From contig CABIZO010000004.1 in the NCBI GenBank assembly GCA_902363255.1, positions 1 through 64,000 on the forward strand: DNA of 64,000 nucleotides. The letters are read 5' to 3'. Of this stretch, positions 10,027 to 17,488 are shown one piece after another. The stretch is from Peptostreptococcaceae bacterium. Lineage in GTDB: Bacteria > Bacillota > Clostridia > Peptostreptococcales > Peptostreptococcaceae. The position numbers and the translations under genes are program-made. The notes under the pieces were generated by a model, which worked only from the letters and a program-made list of their open reading frames with translations, had not been told where the DNA came from and ran no database searches. The stretch's first letter is position 1. Each line of letters starts with the position of its first letter.

Positions 10027-11355
10027 ATGAAAAATAAGTCTATCAGCACATTTATTTTAACTATGTTTTTAATAATATGTACTTCTTTAAACAGTGTAGC
10101 AAATGGATTAAGCAATACAGGTGATATACCAGGAATAATTGCCCAATCAGCAATAGTTATGGACATGGACACAGGAGAAGTTATTGCATCAAAGAATGCT
10201 AAGGTTCAAAGACCAGTGGCAAGTACAATGAAGCTATTAACTTCTTTAATTTATGCAGAAAATATTTCTAAGGGAGAAACAATCCAATTTACAGAAGAAG
10301 CACTTAAAACTACTCAAACAGCACTGAATAATCTGAAAAAAATCAATGTGGGTGACAGAATTTCAAGTGATGATTTAATGAAAGCCGTTATGATTTATTC
10401 TGCCAATGATGCTGCCTATTTGATGGCAGATGCTGTATCAGGAAATTACAAAGATTTTGTAAAACTAATGAACGATAAAGCAAAGTCCCTTGGTTTAGAA
10501 GATACATATGTGGTAAATCCATGTGGTTTAGAAAGTAATGCAGTAGACCCAGAGAATAAGGAAATTAATTTATCAACAGCTTACGATATGGCAATAATAG
10601 CAAGTGAAGCCTATAAGAACTCTTGGATTAGAGAAACCATATCAAACGCAAATGAAAATATAACTATTGATATAGAAGGACAAACTGTTCCTCTTAAATT
10701 AAGAAATAAAATCCTTGGTCAAGATGGTAACGTAGGTGGAAAAACAGGTAATGAAGTTCAAGCTGGTCATTGTTTTGTTGGTTTCTTCCAAAGAGGAGGT
10801 AGAAACCTAGTAACAGTAGCCCTTAATTCTGAGTATGGTATAGATGGTACAAACGTATTTAATGATACAAAAACCATAGCAGACTATGGTTATTCAGCTG
10901 AACAACAAGTATTTAAAAAAGCTGGAGAAGAAATAGGTACAATTGAACTTCAATACAGAAAATACGGTATTGTTGGACCTAAAACAAGCATAACAGCTCC
11001 AGTTATATTAACAGAAGATGTTATGTATTATAAAAATGATATTAATTATGAAAATGCAAAAATAGAATACAACAATGAAAATAAAAGCGCTTGGAAACTT
11101 GCAAATAAAAAAGTGGATTTGAATTTTATACTACCTAATTATTCAACAAAAGTAAGAGGAAAAGTGGATTTAAGCAGATTGTATTTACTTAAAATTTACG
11201 CAGGATCGCTTATTAAATTTGTAATAATAGCTTTAGTAGGTCTTGTAGTCCTAGCTTGTTCTATTAGATTTGTTAATATAAGAAGAAAAAGAAAAAGAAG
11301 AAGAAACAAGAGAAGTAGCAGAAGTAACAGAAATAATATAAAGAGAAGAAGATAG
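10027..11355 (+). CDS. D-alanyl-D-alanine carboxypeptidase, DacF/PBP5 type
   Basis: The 442-aa protein trims the terminal D-Ala from peptidoglycan stem peptides (peptidase family S11). A signal peptide covers residues 1-26. The three penicillin-binding motifs are complete: S66-T-M-K69, S125-A-N127 and K239-T-G241. A beta-rich C-terminal domain follows, then one membrane helix (about 392-415) and a strongly basic tail of about 25 residues rich in Arg and Lys. The usual PBP5 anchor is an amphipathic helix, so a true helix plus polybasic tail is somewhat unusual. Upstream and downstream terminators make it a single-gene unit. Confidence 0.93.
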   Translation: MKNKSISTFILTMFLIICTSLNSVANGLSNTGDIPGIIAQSAIVMDMDTGEVIASKNAKVQRPVASTMKLLTSLIYAENISKGETIQFTEEALKTTQTALNNLKKINVGDRISSDDLMKAVMIYSANDAAYLMADAVSGNYKDFVKLMNDKAKSLGLEDTYVVNPCGLESNAVDPENKEINLSTAYDMAIIASEAYKNSWIRETISNANENITIDIEGQTVPLKLRNKILGQDGNVGGKTGNEVQAGHCFVGFFQRGGRNLVTVALNSEYGIDGTNVFNDTKTIADYGYSAEQQVFKKAGEEIGTIELQYRKYGIVGPKTSITAPVILTEDVMYYKNDINYENAKIEYNNENKSAWKLANKKVDLNFILPNYSTKVRGKVDLSRLYLLKIYAGSLIKFVIIALVGLVVLACSIRFVNIRRKRKRRRNKRSSRSNRNNIKRRR

Positions 11356-11423
11356 TTATATTATTGAAAAGTAAATTTTATAACTACAGTGAATTATAAC
11401 TATACTAAATTATAACTACATTA

Positions 11424-11452
11424 AAAAGGAATGCTTAGGCATTCCTTTTTTA
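11424..11452 (+). terminator. Rho-independent terminator after carboxypeptidase
   Basis: AAAAAGGAATGC/GCATTCCTTTTTT stem with a four-base loop and T tail. Confidence 0.9.
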
Positions 11453-11455
11453 ATT

Positions 11456-11480
11456 GCAAGGAAATTATAATACCTCAAAA
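11456..11480 (+). repeat. Weak copy of the head of the post-terminator repeat
   Basis: GCAAGGAAATTATAA directly after the terminator matches the first 13-15 bases of the better copies at 31437, 50863 (reverse) and 60424 (reverse). The match fades after that, so chance is possible. Confidence 0.35.
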
Positions 11481-11624
11481 TTTGCGAAGGACTTGTGTAT
11501 TAAAATGATATCAACATATTCAAAAAAGTGACAAAACATCTTAAATGCAACTTGAGAATTGAGTTAGTGTTATAATGCAATAAAGGTCGCAATTGTTATA
11601 TAATTGGAAGTAAACAGATGTTAT

Positions 11625-11674
11625 AATACTATATATTAAAAATGACTTAATAAGCATTTTTAATATATAGTATT
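11625..11674. other. 20-bp perfect inverted repeat before the small-gene island
   Basis: The arms 11625-11644 and 11655-11674 (AATACTATATATTAAAAATG and its complement) pair perfectly around a ten-base loop. It lies about 85 bases before the ATG at 11760. It could be a terminator (few T follow), an RNA leader structure or a protein site. The rest of 11453-11759 shows only TATAAT-like boxes near 11574 and 11622. Confidence 0.7.
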
Positions 11675-11759
11675 ATTTTGAACTAATTCTAAGATAAAGT
11701 GATTTTTAATAAATTTAAATATATTTTATTTATTAGATAAAGAAATTAAGGAGAGAAGT

Positions 11760-12035
11760 ATGTACATTGGAAAAATATTAGAGATAATAGAACTCTCATC
11801 TAAAAAGCTAGAGATATTACCTGTTGAAGAAACAGTATTAAGCCAAATTTCAAATACTTTTAAAATTAAAGAAGATAGTCTATTTGGCAATATTGTACTT
11901 AATACAGGAGGAATTGTAATAGATAATTGGATTAGAATATACGGAGCAGGGAAAGCAAATTTTTTTCTACGAAATGTTAAGTTTCCATATAACAATTTAT
12001 TAGTTGCGGAAGATATTCTAGGTGGCTTATTATGA
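11760..12035 (+). CDS. DUF2625-like protein, probably truncated at its C-terminus
   Basis: The 91-aa product resembles the first half of DUF2625: LEILPVEE, then NTGGIVIDNWIRIYGAG, then LLVAEDILGGLL. Members I know of are about twice as long and continue after the GGF/GGL position with more conserved residues, so this copy seems to have lost its 3' half. It overlaps the next gene by four bases (TTATGATAA). A GGAGAG ribosome site is present. Role unknown; the family occurs among small immunity-like genes, and the context here agrees with that. Confidence 0.55.
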   Translation: MYIGKILEIIELSSKKLEILPVEETVLSQISNTFKIKEDSLFGNIVLNTGGIVIDNWIRIYGAGKANFFLRNVKFPYNNLLVAEDILGGLL

Positions 12036-12352
12036 TAATAGAAAAGTATGATTGGCAATTTGATATTGATATACAAAAAACTCGATTAATATATAAATCT
12101 AGATTAGATAATATAATTAATAGAAGTAAACAATTACCTGAATTAACAAACTTTTTAAATGAATTAGGAATAGATATTGGAAAACCAGATAGATACGATT
12201 CAGATTTTTCACATGTTACATATACATGTATAGGAAATGCAGTCTCAGAAAATGGATATGAAATAGATATGTATGGAAAAAATAAATATTTATCAATCAT
12301 TGTATATAGTGAGGATGATATAGTGAGACTAGAAATATTTGGAATGAGATGA
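12032..12352 (+). CDS. Small protein of unknown function, possible immunity-type protein
   Basis: A 106-aa soluble protein, acidic and Tyr-rich, without signal or membrane segment. The C-terminal half (YTCIGNAVSENGYEIDMYG and LSIIVYSEDDIVRLEIFG) has the beta-rich look of small immunity proteins, but I recognise no family. Its ATG overlaps the end of the DUF2625-like gene, so translation is coupled. Confidence 0.55.
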   Translation: MIIEKYDWQFDIDIQKTRLIYKSRLDNIINRSKQLPELTNFLNELGIDIGKPDRYDSDFSHVTYTCIGNAVSENGYEIDMYGKNKYLSIIVYSEDDIVRLEIFGMR

Positions 12353-12362
12353 CTTTAAATAT

Positions 12363-12391
12363 ATTAATTCACAATTTTAATATATTACGAA
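12363..12391 (+). repeat. 29-nt perfect direct repeat, copy 1
   Basis: It starts ATTAATTCACAATTTTAATA and ends TATTACGAA. The identical 29 bases recur at 12848-12876, so the pair flanks the DUF3592 gene. Confidence 0.9.
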
Positions 12392-12477
12392 CTAACATCC
12401 CCTACGTTATAATTATTATATAATGTAAAATAAGAAGAAATTTAATATGTTATAAATATTAAATAAGGGGAGGGAGC

Positions 12478-12852
12478 ATGTATAATCATAGTATATTATT
12501 ATATATTTTTTCAGTTATACTATTTATTATTTCTATGATTGGAGGAATAAGAACTCAAAAAGAATATAATAATACGAAAACAGTTGTTGGGACAATAACA
12601 GATATTACACTATTTGGTTCTGAACCACTATATTTTTCAAAGTGGGCAAATATAAGCTATTATGTTAACGGTAGATTTTATATTTCAGAAAATCGTATTT
12701 TAGTTAGTAGATCATCTCAAGTTGGAGATATAATAGAAATACGATATTTTTCAGAACAACCTGAATTTATTTATAATAAAAAAATTCAACTTTATTATGT
12801 AATATTAATTTTATCATTTATATGTGCATTAATCGGATTTTTATATAATTAA
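12478..12852 (+). CDS. DUF3592-like small membrane protein
   Basis: 124 residues with membrane helices at about 7-24 and 102-122 and a beta-rich loop between them (VVGTITDITLF, ISYYVNGRFY, VGDIIEIRYF). This helix-domain-helix pattern is that of DUF3592 proteins, often found beside toxin/immunity genes; no biochemical role is known. AGGGGAGGG precedes the ATG closely. It sits between two copies of a 29-nt direct repeat, so it looks like a duplicated or inserted unit. Confidence 0.65.
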   Translation: MYNHSILLYIFSVILFIISMIGGIRTQKEYNNTKTVVGTITDITLFGSEPLYFSKWANISYYVNGRFYISENRILVSRSSQVGDIIEIRYFSEQPEFIYNKKIQLYYVILILSFICALIGFLYN

Positions 12853-12876
12853 TTCACAATTTTAATATATTACGAA
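12848..12876 (+). repeat. 29-nt perfect direct repeat, copy 2
   Basis: Identical to 12363-12391. It covers the stop codon of the DUF3592 gene and the first bases after it. Confidence 0.9.
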
Positions 12877-12884
12877 GAAAAAGG

Positions 12885-12910
12885 ATGAGAGCTATGCTCT
12901 CATTTTTTTT
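12885..12910 (+). terminator. Rho-independent terminator
   Basis: ATGAGAGC-TAT-GCTCTCAT followed by about nine T. Confidence 0.9.
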
Positions 12911-12978
12911 TATAAGATATATAATTTTACTCTTTCATTCTCTTCAAATATTCTTACATAGGATGTTTTCTACAAAAA

Positions 12979-13037
12979 TTATTGCAAAACAATAATTTCC
13001 ATGATACTATTATATTAAAATTATCGTTTTACAATAA
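12979..13037 (+). promoter_or_regulatory. Twin operator candidates upstream of the DUF2975/XRE operon
   Basis: Two sites have the same 6-5-6 form: TTATTG-N5-CAATAA at 12979-12995 (perfect) and TTATCG-N5-CAATAA at 13021-13037 (one mismatch). Their starts are 42 bases apart, four helical turns, and they bracket a TATTATATT -10-like region. The XRE repressor encoded downstream in the same operon is the natural candidate to bind them. Confidence 0.6.
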
Positions 13038-13058
13038 TTACTAAAATGGAGGGGAATT

Positions 13059-14012
13059 ATGAATATATTAAAAATAAAAAAAGCACTAACAATAACAGCC
13101 ATATCATCACTGTTATTAAGCCTAATCATGTTATTTGTTTTAAATGCAAAAAGTAGCTTAGAAATCATGTATTATCCATTTAACATAGTAGGAGACAGTT
13201 TGAGAAAACTATCACTTTCATCAAGGGTGGGAAATGTACTAGCAATATTAATCTACATTCTAATTTGCTCAATACCATCTATCATTTATTTTTACAAATT
13301 CAAAAAAAATAAAAAAATAGATTATATACTAATAGGAACAAGCTTATATTTGTTATATGCAATTTACCAATTTATAAATCCTATGGATCTGTATTCCTTA
13401 ATACCAGAGGAGTTCTATGGCACTTCAGAATTTATAACCATGGGAAAATTATCAGTAGCCATGATGTTTTACATCATAATAATCAGTTATTTTGTATTAC
13501 TTTCTTTAACTTCCTTATCAGTTGAAGAAGAGCACAACAAGGGAAAATCTTTGAAAAGCCTTCAAATAATTTTAACTTTATTTTTAGTTTCAGATGTTAT
13601 AATGATTTTTTATTTTGGATTTTTCAATGTTTTAAGTGAAATAAATAAACCTCAATTTTTATTTTATATTATAAAATACCTTTTAACTGTAGATCCAATA
13701 ATAATGTCCATGGCAGTTATTTTCACAGGAATAAAGCTAATCAATGATTTTGGAGAAAACCAATATGGAGAAAATGTAATAGCAAATATAAGAAAAATAT
13801 ATGAATATGGAAAAATAACTGTCTATTTATCAGTTTTATCTTCTTTATTTATAAATGGTTTACAGCTACTTTTATCTTCAAGTATAAATGAAATTAACAT
13901 GTTTTTAAGCATACCTTTTGTACCGTTGATAGTTGCATTTGTGGGAATAATTTTGTGCAAATACTTCCAAGAAAGCAAAGACTTATATGATGATAACAAT
14001 TCGATTATTTAA
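13059..14012 (+). CDS. Multi-pass membrane protein with DUF2975-like C-terminus
   Basis: 317 residues with about eight membrane helices. The last part (LSIPFVPLIVAFVGIILCK then FQESKDLYDDNNSII) fits the end of DUF2975 proteins, which finish with a short acidic stretch and a hydrophobic TI/II. Typical DUF2975 members are about half this length, so the N-terminal four helices are extra. Such genes are typically followed by a small YozG-type XRE regulator, as here (15 bases downstream). Function unknown. GGAGGGG gives a strong ribosome site. Confidence 0.7.
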   Translation: MNILKIKKALTITAISSLLLSLIMLFVLNAKSSLEIMYYPFNIVGDSLRKLSLSSRVGNVLAILIYILICSIPSIIYFYKFKKNKKIDYILIGTSLYLLYAIYQFINPMDLYSLIPEEFYGTSEFITMGKLSVAMMFYIIIISYFVLLSLTSLSVEEEHNKGKSLKSLQIILTLFLVSDVIMIFYFGFFNVLSEINKPQFLFYIIKYLLTVDPIIMSMAVIFTGIKLINDFGENQYGENVIANIRKIYEYGKITVYLSVLSSLFINGLQLLLSSSINEINMFLSIPFVPLIVAFVGIILCKYFQESKDLYDDNNSII

Positions 14013-14027
14013 AAATAGGAGGATGAA

Positions 14028-14261
14028 ATGGGCATAGAAGTTCATTTAGAAGAAATACTGAAGAAAAAGCAAATCACATCTAAGGAGCTTGCAAAAATAA
14101 TAGGCATTACAGAAGCCAACCTTTCCATACTTAGAAGTGGAAAGGCAAAGGGTGTAAGATTTGAAACCATAAATAAGATTTGTTTTTACTTAGAATGTGA
14201 TGTGGGAGATATATTAAAATTTGATGGGAAATTGGGTGAAAATGATGAGGAAAATAAATAA
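14028..14261 (+). CDS. Small Cro/CI (XRE) regulator, YozG type
   Basis: 77 residues, nearly all a single helix-turn-helix: LEEILKKKQITSKELAKIIG, then ITEANLSILRSGKAKGVRFETINKICFYLECDVGDIL. This is the compact XRE class that travels with DUF2975 membrane proteins. AGGAGG lies six bases before the ATG. It probably represses its own operon through the paired sites at 12979-13037. The next gene starts inside its 3' end. Confidence 0.88.
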   Translation: MGIEVHLEEILKKKQITSKELAKIIGITEANLSILRSGKAKGVRFETINKICFYLECDVGDILKFDGKLGENDEENK

Positions 14262-15198
14262 GAAAATACTGAGTTTAATTTTAGTAATAAGTGGAACATC
14301 TGGTTTGTCTGCATGTCAATTGGCAAAAGAAGAGAGTAAATTTGATGCAAATGAAAATTTACGTGGAGCTTTTATTACATTTAAGGCAGATGGCGAAGAA
14401 GATACTTATGATGACGTGGATAAAAAATATTATGGTACTTTTGGTGAGAATTTATTTGACAAAGATATTAAAAAATATAACTTTGGAGATTTAGATGGAT
14501 ATGCGATTTTCTTAAATGAAGAGGGAGAAGGAGAGGATAAAATACAGGGAGCTGCTTGTGATAGTGTATTTCAAAATGTAAATTACGCTCTTAGCGTTAA
14601 TTCAGAAGAGAACGCTAAAGAAATTATTACAACTACTGAAGAATCCCTACCAGAGCCTGATGTTAACATAACTTCTGAAGAAAGTAAGATTTCTGCAACT
14701 ATCTATGTTACAAGTAAGTTCAATGGCATAGTTACAGCCAATCCCATAATTAAAGAAGGAAATAAATACTACACAATACGTGAAGGAAATTCTTTTTATG
14801 TTGGAAATGAAAGTCCAGGTGCTCAGTCTATATCAGCAAGTAGTGACAGCAAAACTACTAACGATTCAAGGACTAAAAGTGAAAAATTCACTTACACTAT
14901 ATCAGTTGAAGCTGTGGATGAACTTAAAAGTATAAGAATAAAAGAAATGAGCAGCAATGATACTCTTATAAGCACTAAAGATATAGTGCATAAAGATGAT
15001 GACTATGAATTTAAAATGAGCAAAAATGCAGCTTATATAATAGTAGAAGAGACTTGTGTTGATAATAAGGGAAAAGAAATAGTTAAACGTACTATTTATG
15101 ATAGAGACAAAATAGACAATGAAAGCACAAATCATCTTTGTAACTATGCCAACGAAAAAGGTATAGTAATTCCTAAGAACTTATATATTAAAAAATAA
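14242..15198 (+). CDS. Lipoprotein of unknown function
   Basis: A lipobox (SGLSAC) near residues 20-25 follows a hydrophobic segment, so the protein should be lipid-anchored outside the membrane. The rest (about 295 residues) is acidic, beta-rich and without recognised domain; it has a Ser/Thr-rich patch (SISASSDSKTTNDSRTKSEK) near the middle. I prefer the ATG at 14242 after GGGTGAA, although 14221 and 14245 are possible. Its start overlaps the XRE gene, so it belongs to that operon. A short relic of a paralog lies at 15930-15977. Confidence 0.75.
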   Translation: MMRKINKKILSLILVISGTSGLSACQLAKEESKFDANENLRGAFITFKADGEEDTYDDVDKKYYGTFGENLFDKDIKKYNFGDLDGYAIFLNEEGEGEDKIQGAACDSVFQNVNYALSVNSEENAKEIITTTEESLPEPDVNITSEESKISATIYVTSKFNGIVTANPIIKEGNKYYTIREGNSFYVGNESPGAQSISASSDSKTTNDSRTKSEKFTYTISVEAVDELKSIRIKEMSSNDTLISTKDIVHKDDDYEFKMSKNAAYIIVEETCVDNKGKEIVKRTIYDRDKIDNESTNHLCNYANEKGIVIPKNLYIKK

Positions 15199-15374
15199 GA
15201 AATCTAAGGACATGAAATTTTATTAGAAATTTTTTACTAAAAAGAGTAAAATTATGTATAAATTTTGTTTTATTCGCTGATTTTTAGGTATAAATTTTAT
15301 AGATTTTAAAAAAAATTTAAAATTCCTATAGGAAAATTATGAAAAAATCTGTAAAATAGTACTGAGGTGATATT

Positions 15375-15848
15375 ATGAGTTTAAATAAATCTTTAAATAA
15401 TTTAAAAGATGAGTTAGGAAATCTATTAAAAATGATACTAGTTTCAGAAAGGATAAATAGTCAAAGATGTTTAAATCAAGACTTAGATACTTCAAAAACA
15501 ATATTAGACCATAAAGAAACTAGCGAAGAATTTACAGAAGAAGAAATGGATAATCTAATCAAAGAAGCAAGAAGACTATTAGATATGATGTTAGTATCTG
15601 AAAGAATAAACAGCCAAAGATGTTTAAATGAAGATTTAGATACAACAAAAACAATAATAGAGCATATTGAAAAAATTGAAGTCAACAAACATGATTCAAA
15701 TTTAAGAGCTAAAAAACTAGAATTAGAGAAAATAAAAAATCTAATAAAAGGTAGTTTTAATGAAATGCTTGTAGTAGAGAGAATCAATAGTCAAAGATGC
15801 TTAAATGAAGATTTAGATACTTCAAAAACAATATTAGATCATAAATAA
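15375..15848 (+). CDS. Protein made of three copies of a helical motif
   Basis: 157 residues, cytoplasmic, highly charged, without signal or membrane segment. The block (V)xERINSQRCLN(E/Q)DLDT(S/T)KTI occurs three times, at about residues 24-45, 74-95 and 132-153, each preceded by an amphipathic helix of about 15 residues. Each unit could be a helix-turn-helix hairpin; the length and LxxDLD part recall Spo0E-type aspartyl-phosphate phosphatases, but the match is weak and I do not assign it. The three Cys are all in the same place of the unit. AGGTGAT is the ribosome site; terminators follow. Confidence 0.75.
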   Translation: MSLNKSLNNLKDELGNLLKMILVSERINSQRCLNQDLDTSKTILDHKETSEEFTEEEMDNLIKEARRLLDMMLVSERINSQRCLNEDLDTTKTIIEHIEKIEVNKHDSNLRAKKLELEKIKNLIKGSFNEMLVVERINSQRCLNEDLDTSKTILDHK

Positions 15849-15856
15849 TAAACACC

Positions 15857-15905
15857 AAGCTATAAATTATAGATATTAGTAATCTATTCTTTATAGCTTT
15901 TATTT
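15857..15905 (+). terminator. Terminator after the three-repeat gene
   Basis: AAGCTATAAA/TTTATAGCTT stem with an inner AGATTA-like pairing, followed by T-rich sequence. Confidence 0.7.
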
Positions 15906-15929
15906 TTACTATGGGATAAAAGATAATAT

Positions 15930-15977
15930 TACACTATAACAGTTGAATCTGTAGATGAACTGAAAATTATATATAAG
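15930..15977 (+). pseudogene. Relic of a paralog of the lipoprotein at 14242
   Basis: In frame it reads YTITVESVDELKIIYK. The intact lipoprotein has YTISVEAVDELKSIRIK near 14893, and the DNA matches at about 30 of 38 positions. Only this fragment remains, followed at once by a terminator hairpin. Confidence 0.6.
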
Positions 15978-16018
15978 GTACCCTATGGAGTACAATTATA
16001 CTTCATAGGGTGCTTTTT
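15978..16018 (+). terminator. Terminator-like hairpin after the lipoprotein relic
   Basis: ACCCTATGGAG pairs with CTTCATAGGGT (one mismatch) followed by five T. Confidence 0.75.
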
Positions 16019-16059
16019 AATTTCCAAAACTTAAAATATGTTAAAACTCCCACAAAAAT

Positions 16060-16068
16060 TGGTATAAT
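16060..16068 (+). promoter_or_regulatory. Extended -10 promoter for tldD
   Basis: TGGTATAAT lies about 20-30 bases before the AAAAAGGAGG ribosome site of tldD, with a weak GTTAAA -35 box 17 bases upstream. Confidence 0.55.
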
Positions 16069-16096
16069 ATACATATACAAAAAAAGGAGGAAATAT

Positions 16097-17488
16097 ATGA
16101 TCTCAAAACAAATAGCAACTAGAGTGCTTGAAAAATGTTTAATCACAGGTGGAGATTTTGCAGAAATCTTTGAAGAAGACTGCATAAACAACAACCTAAG
16201 TCTTATAGATAGCAAAATAGAAAACGTTCTAGGGGGAAGAACTTACGGAATAGGAATAAGAATTTTCAAAGGATTCAACAGTGTTTATGCTTACACTAAC
16301 GACAACTCTCTAGAATCCATGTTAGACACTGCCTACAAAGCAGCACTAGCTTTAGGTCGTGCAGGTGAAGAAAAAATGGTAGTTCTAAACAACTGCAAAA
16401 GAACTACAAACATAAATCAAATAAAACTAAATCCAAACAGTGTGGATTACCAACACAAAATAAACGTAATGAAAATAGCTTACAAAAGTGCAAAAGATTA
16501 CAGCACTGACATATCACAAGTAAGTATAAACTACTTAGACAAAGAGCAAAACGTGCTAATTGCCAATACGGAAGGGCTTTACACAGAAGACAAAAGAGTA
16601 AGAACTAGACTTTCCATAACTTCAGTAGCATCAAGAGGAAATGAAAATCAAACAGGACATGAAGGACCTGGAGCTTGTAAAGGATTTGAATTATTTGAAG
16701 ACATAGATCCAGAGTACTATGGAAAAGAAGCGTCAAGAGTTGCATACACTATGCTAAATGCGAAAAACTGTCCAGCAGGTCAAATGACTGTTGCCATAGA
16801 CAATGGATTTGGAGGAGTTATCTTCCACGAGGCTTGTGGTCATTCACTGGAAGCCACTTCAGTAGCAAAAGGAAACTCAGTATTTACAGGAAAATTAGGT
16901 GAGCAAATTGCATCAACTAAGGTAACTGCCATAGATGATGGAACACTACCTAACCACTGGGGTTCAGCAAATATAGATGATGAAGGAACTCCAACTCAAA
17001 GAAATGTACTTATAGAAAATGGAATTTTAAAATCATATATGGTGGACAAATTAAATGGAAGAAGAATGAATACAGCACCTACTGGAAGTTCTCGTAGACA
17101 AAGTTACAAATTTGCTCCAACTTCAAGAATGACAAACACATTTATAGCACCAGGAACTGACAAGGTGGAAGACATAATAAAATCCATAGATGACGGTCTT
17201 TATGCTAAGAAAATGGGTGGAGGTTCTGTTAACCCTGTAACTGGAGAATTTAACTTTGCCGTAGCTGAAGGATACTTAGTAAAAAACGGAGAGATAAAAG
17301 AAGCAGTAAGAGGAGCCAGCCTTATAGGAAAAGGTAGCGAAGTTCTTATGAATATAGACATGGTAGGTGACAATTTAGCTCAGGCTCAAGGAATGTGTGG
17401 TTCAGTTTCTGGCTCAATTCCAACAAACGTAGGTCAGCCTATGATAAGAGTTAAAGAAATAACTGTTGGTGGAAGGAGTGAAGAATAG
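16097..17488 (+). CDS. tldD: TldD metalloprotease subunit
   Basis: 463 residues. TldD and TldE form a heterodimeric, tubular Zn protease that degrades unfolded peptides and matures some modified peptides such as microcin B17. The zinc site HEACGH is at residues 244-249, within GGVIFHEACGHSLEA, as expected for TldD. The start is the ATG at 16097, directly after AAAAAGGAGGAAATAT; a longer frame from 16010 has no ribosome site and overlaps the promoter. The partner gene starts immediately after its stop codon. Confidence 0.93.
   Translation: MISKQIATRVLEKCLITGGDFAEIFEEDCINNNLSLIDSKIENVLGGRTYGIGIRIFKGFNSVYAYTNDNSLESMLDTAYKAALALGRAGEEKMVVLNNCKRTTNINQIKLNPNSVDYQHKINVMKIAYKSAKDYSTDISQVSINYLDKEQNVLIANTEGLYTEDKRVRTRLSITSVASRGNENQTGHEGPGACKGFELFEDIDPEYYGKEASRVAYTMLNAKNCPAGQMTVAIDNGFGGVIFHEACGHSLEATSVAKGNSVFTGKLGEQIASTKVTAIDDGTLPNHWGSANIDDEGTPTQRNVLIENGILKSYMVDKLNGRRMNTAPTGSSRRQSYKFAPTSRMTNTFIAPGTDKVEDIIKSIDDGLYAKKMGGGSVNPVTGEFNFAVAEGYLVKNGEIKEAVRGASLIGKGSEVLMNIDMVGDNLAQAQGMCGSVSGSIPTNVGQPMIRVKEITVGGRSEE

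Noticed and set aside
12905..12975. Minus-strand peptide ending YVRIFEENERVKLYIL
   Set aside because: Only 18 codons after a stop, no start; it may be a chance or a common intergenic repeat in clostridia.
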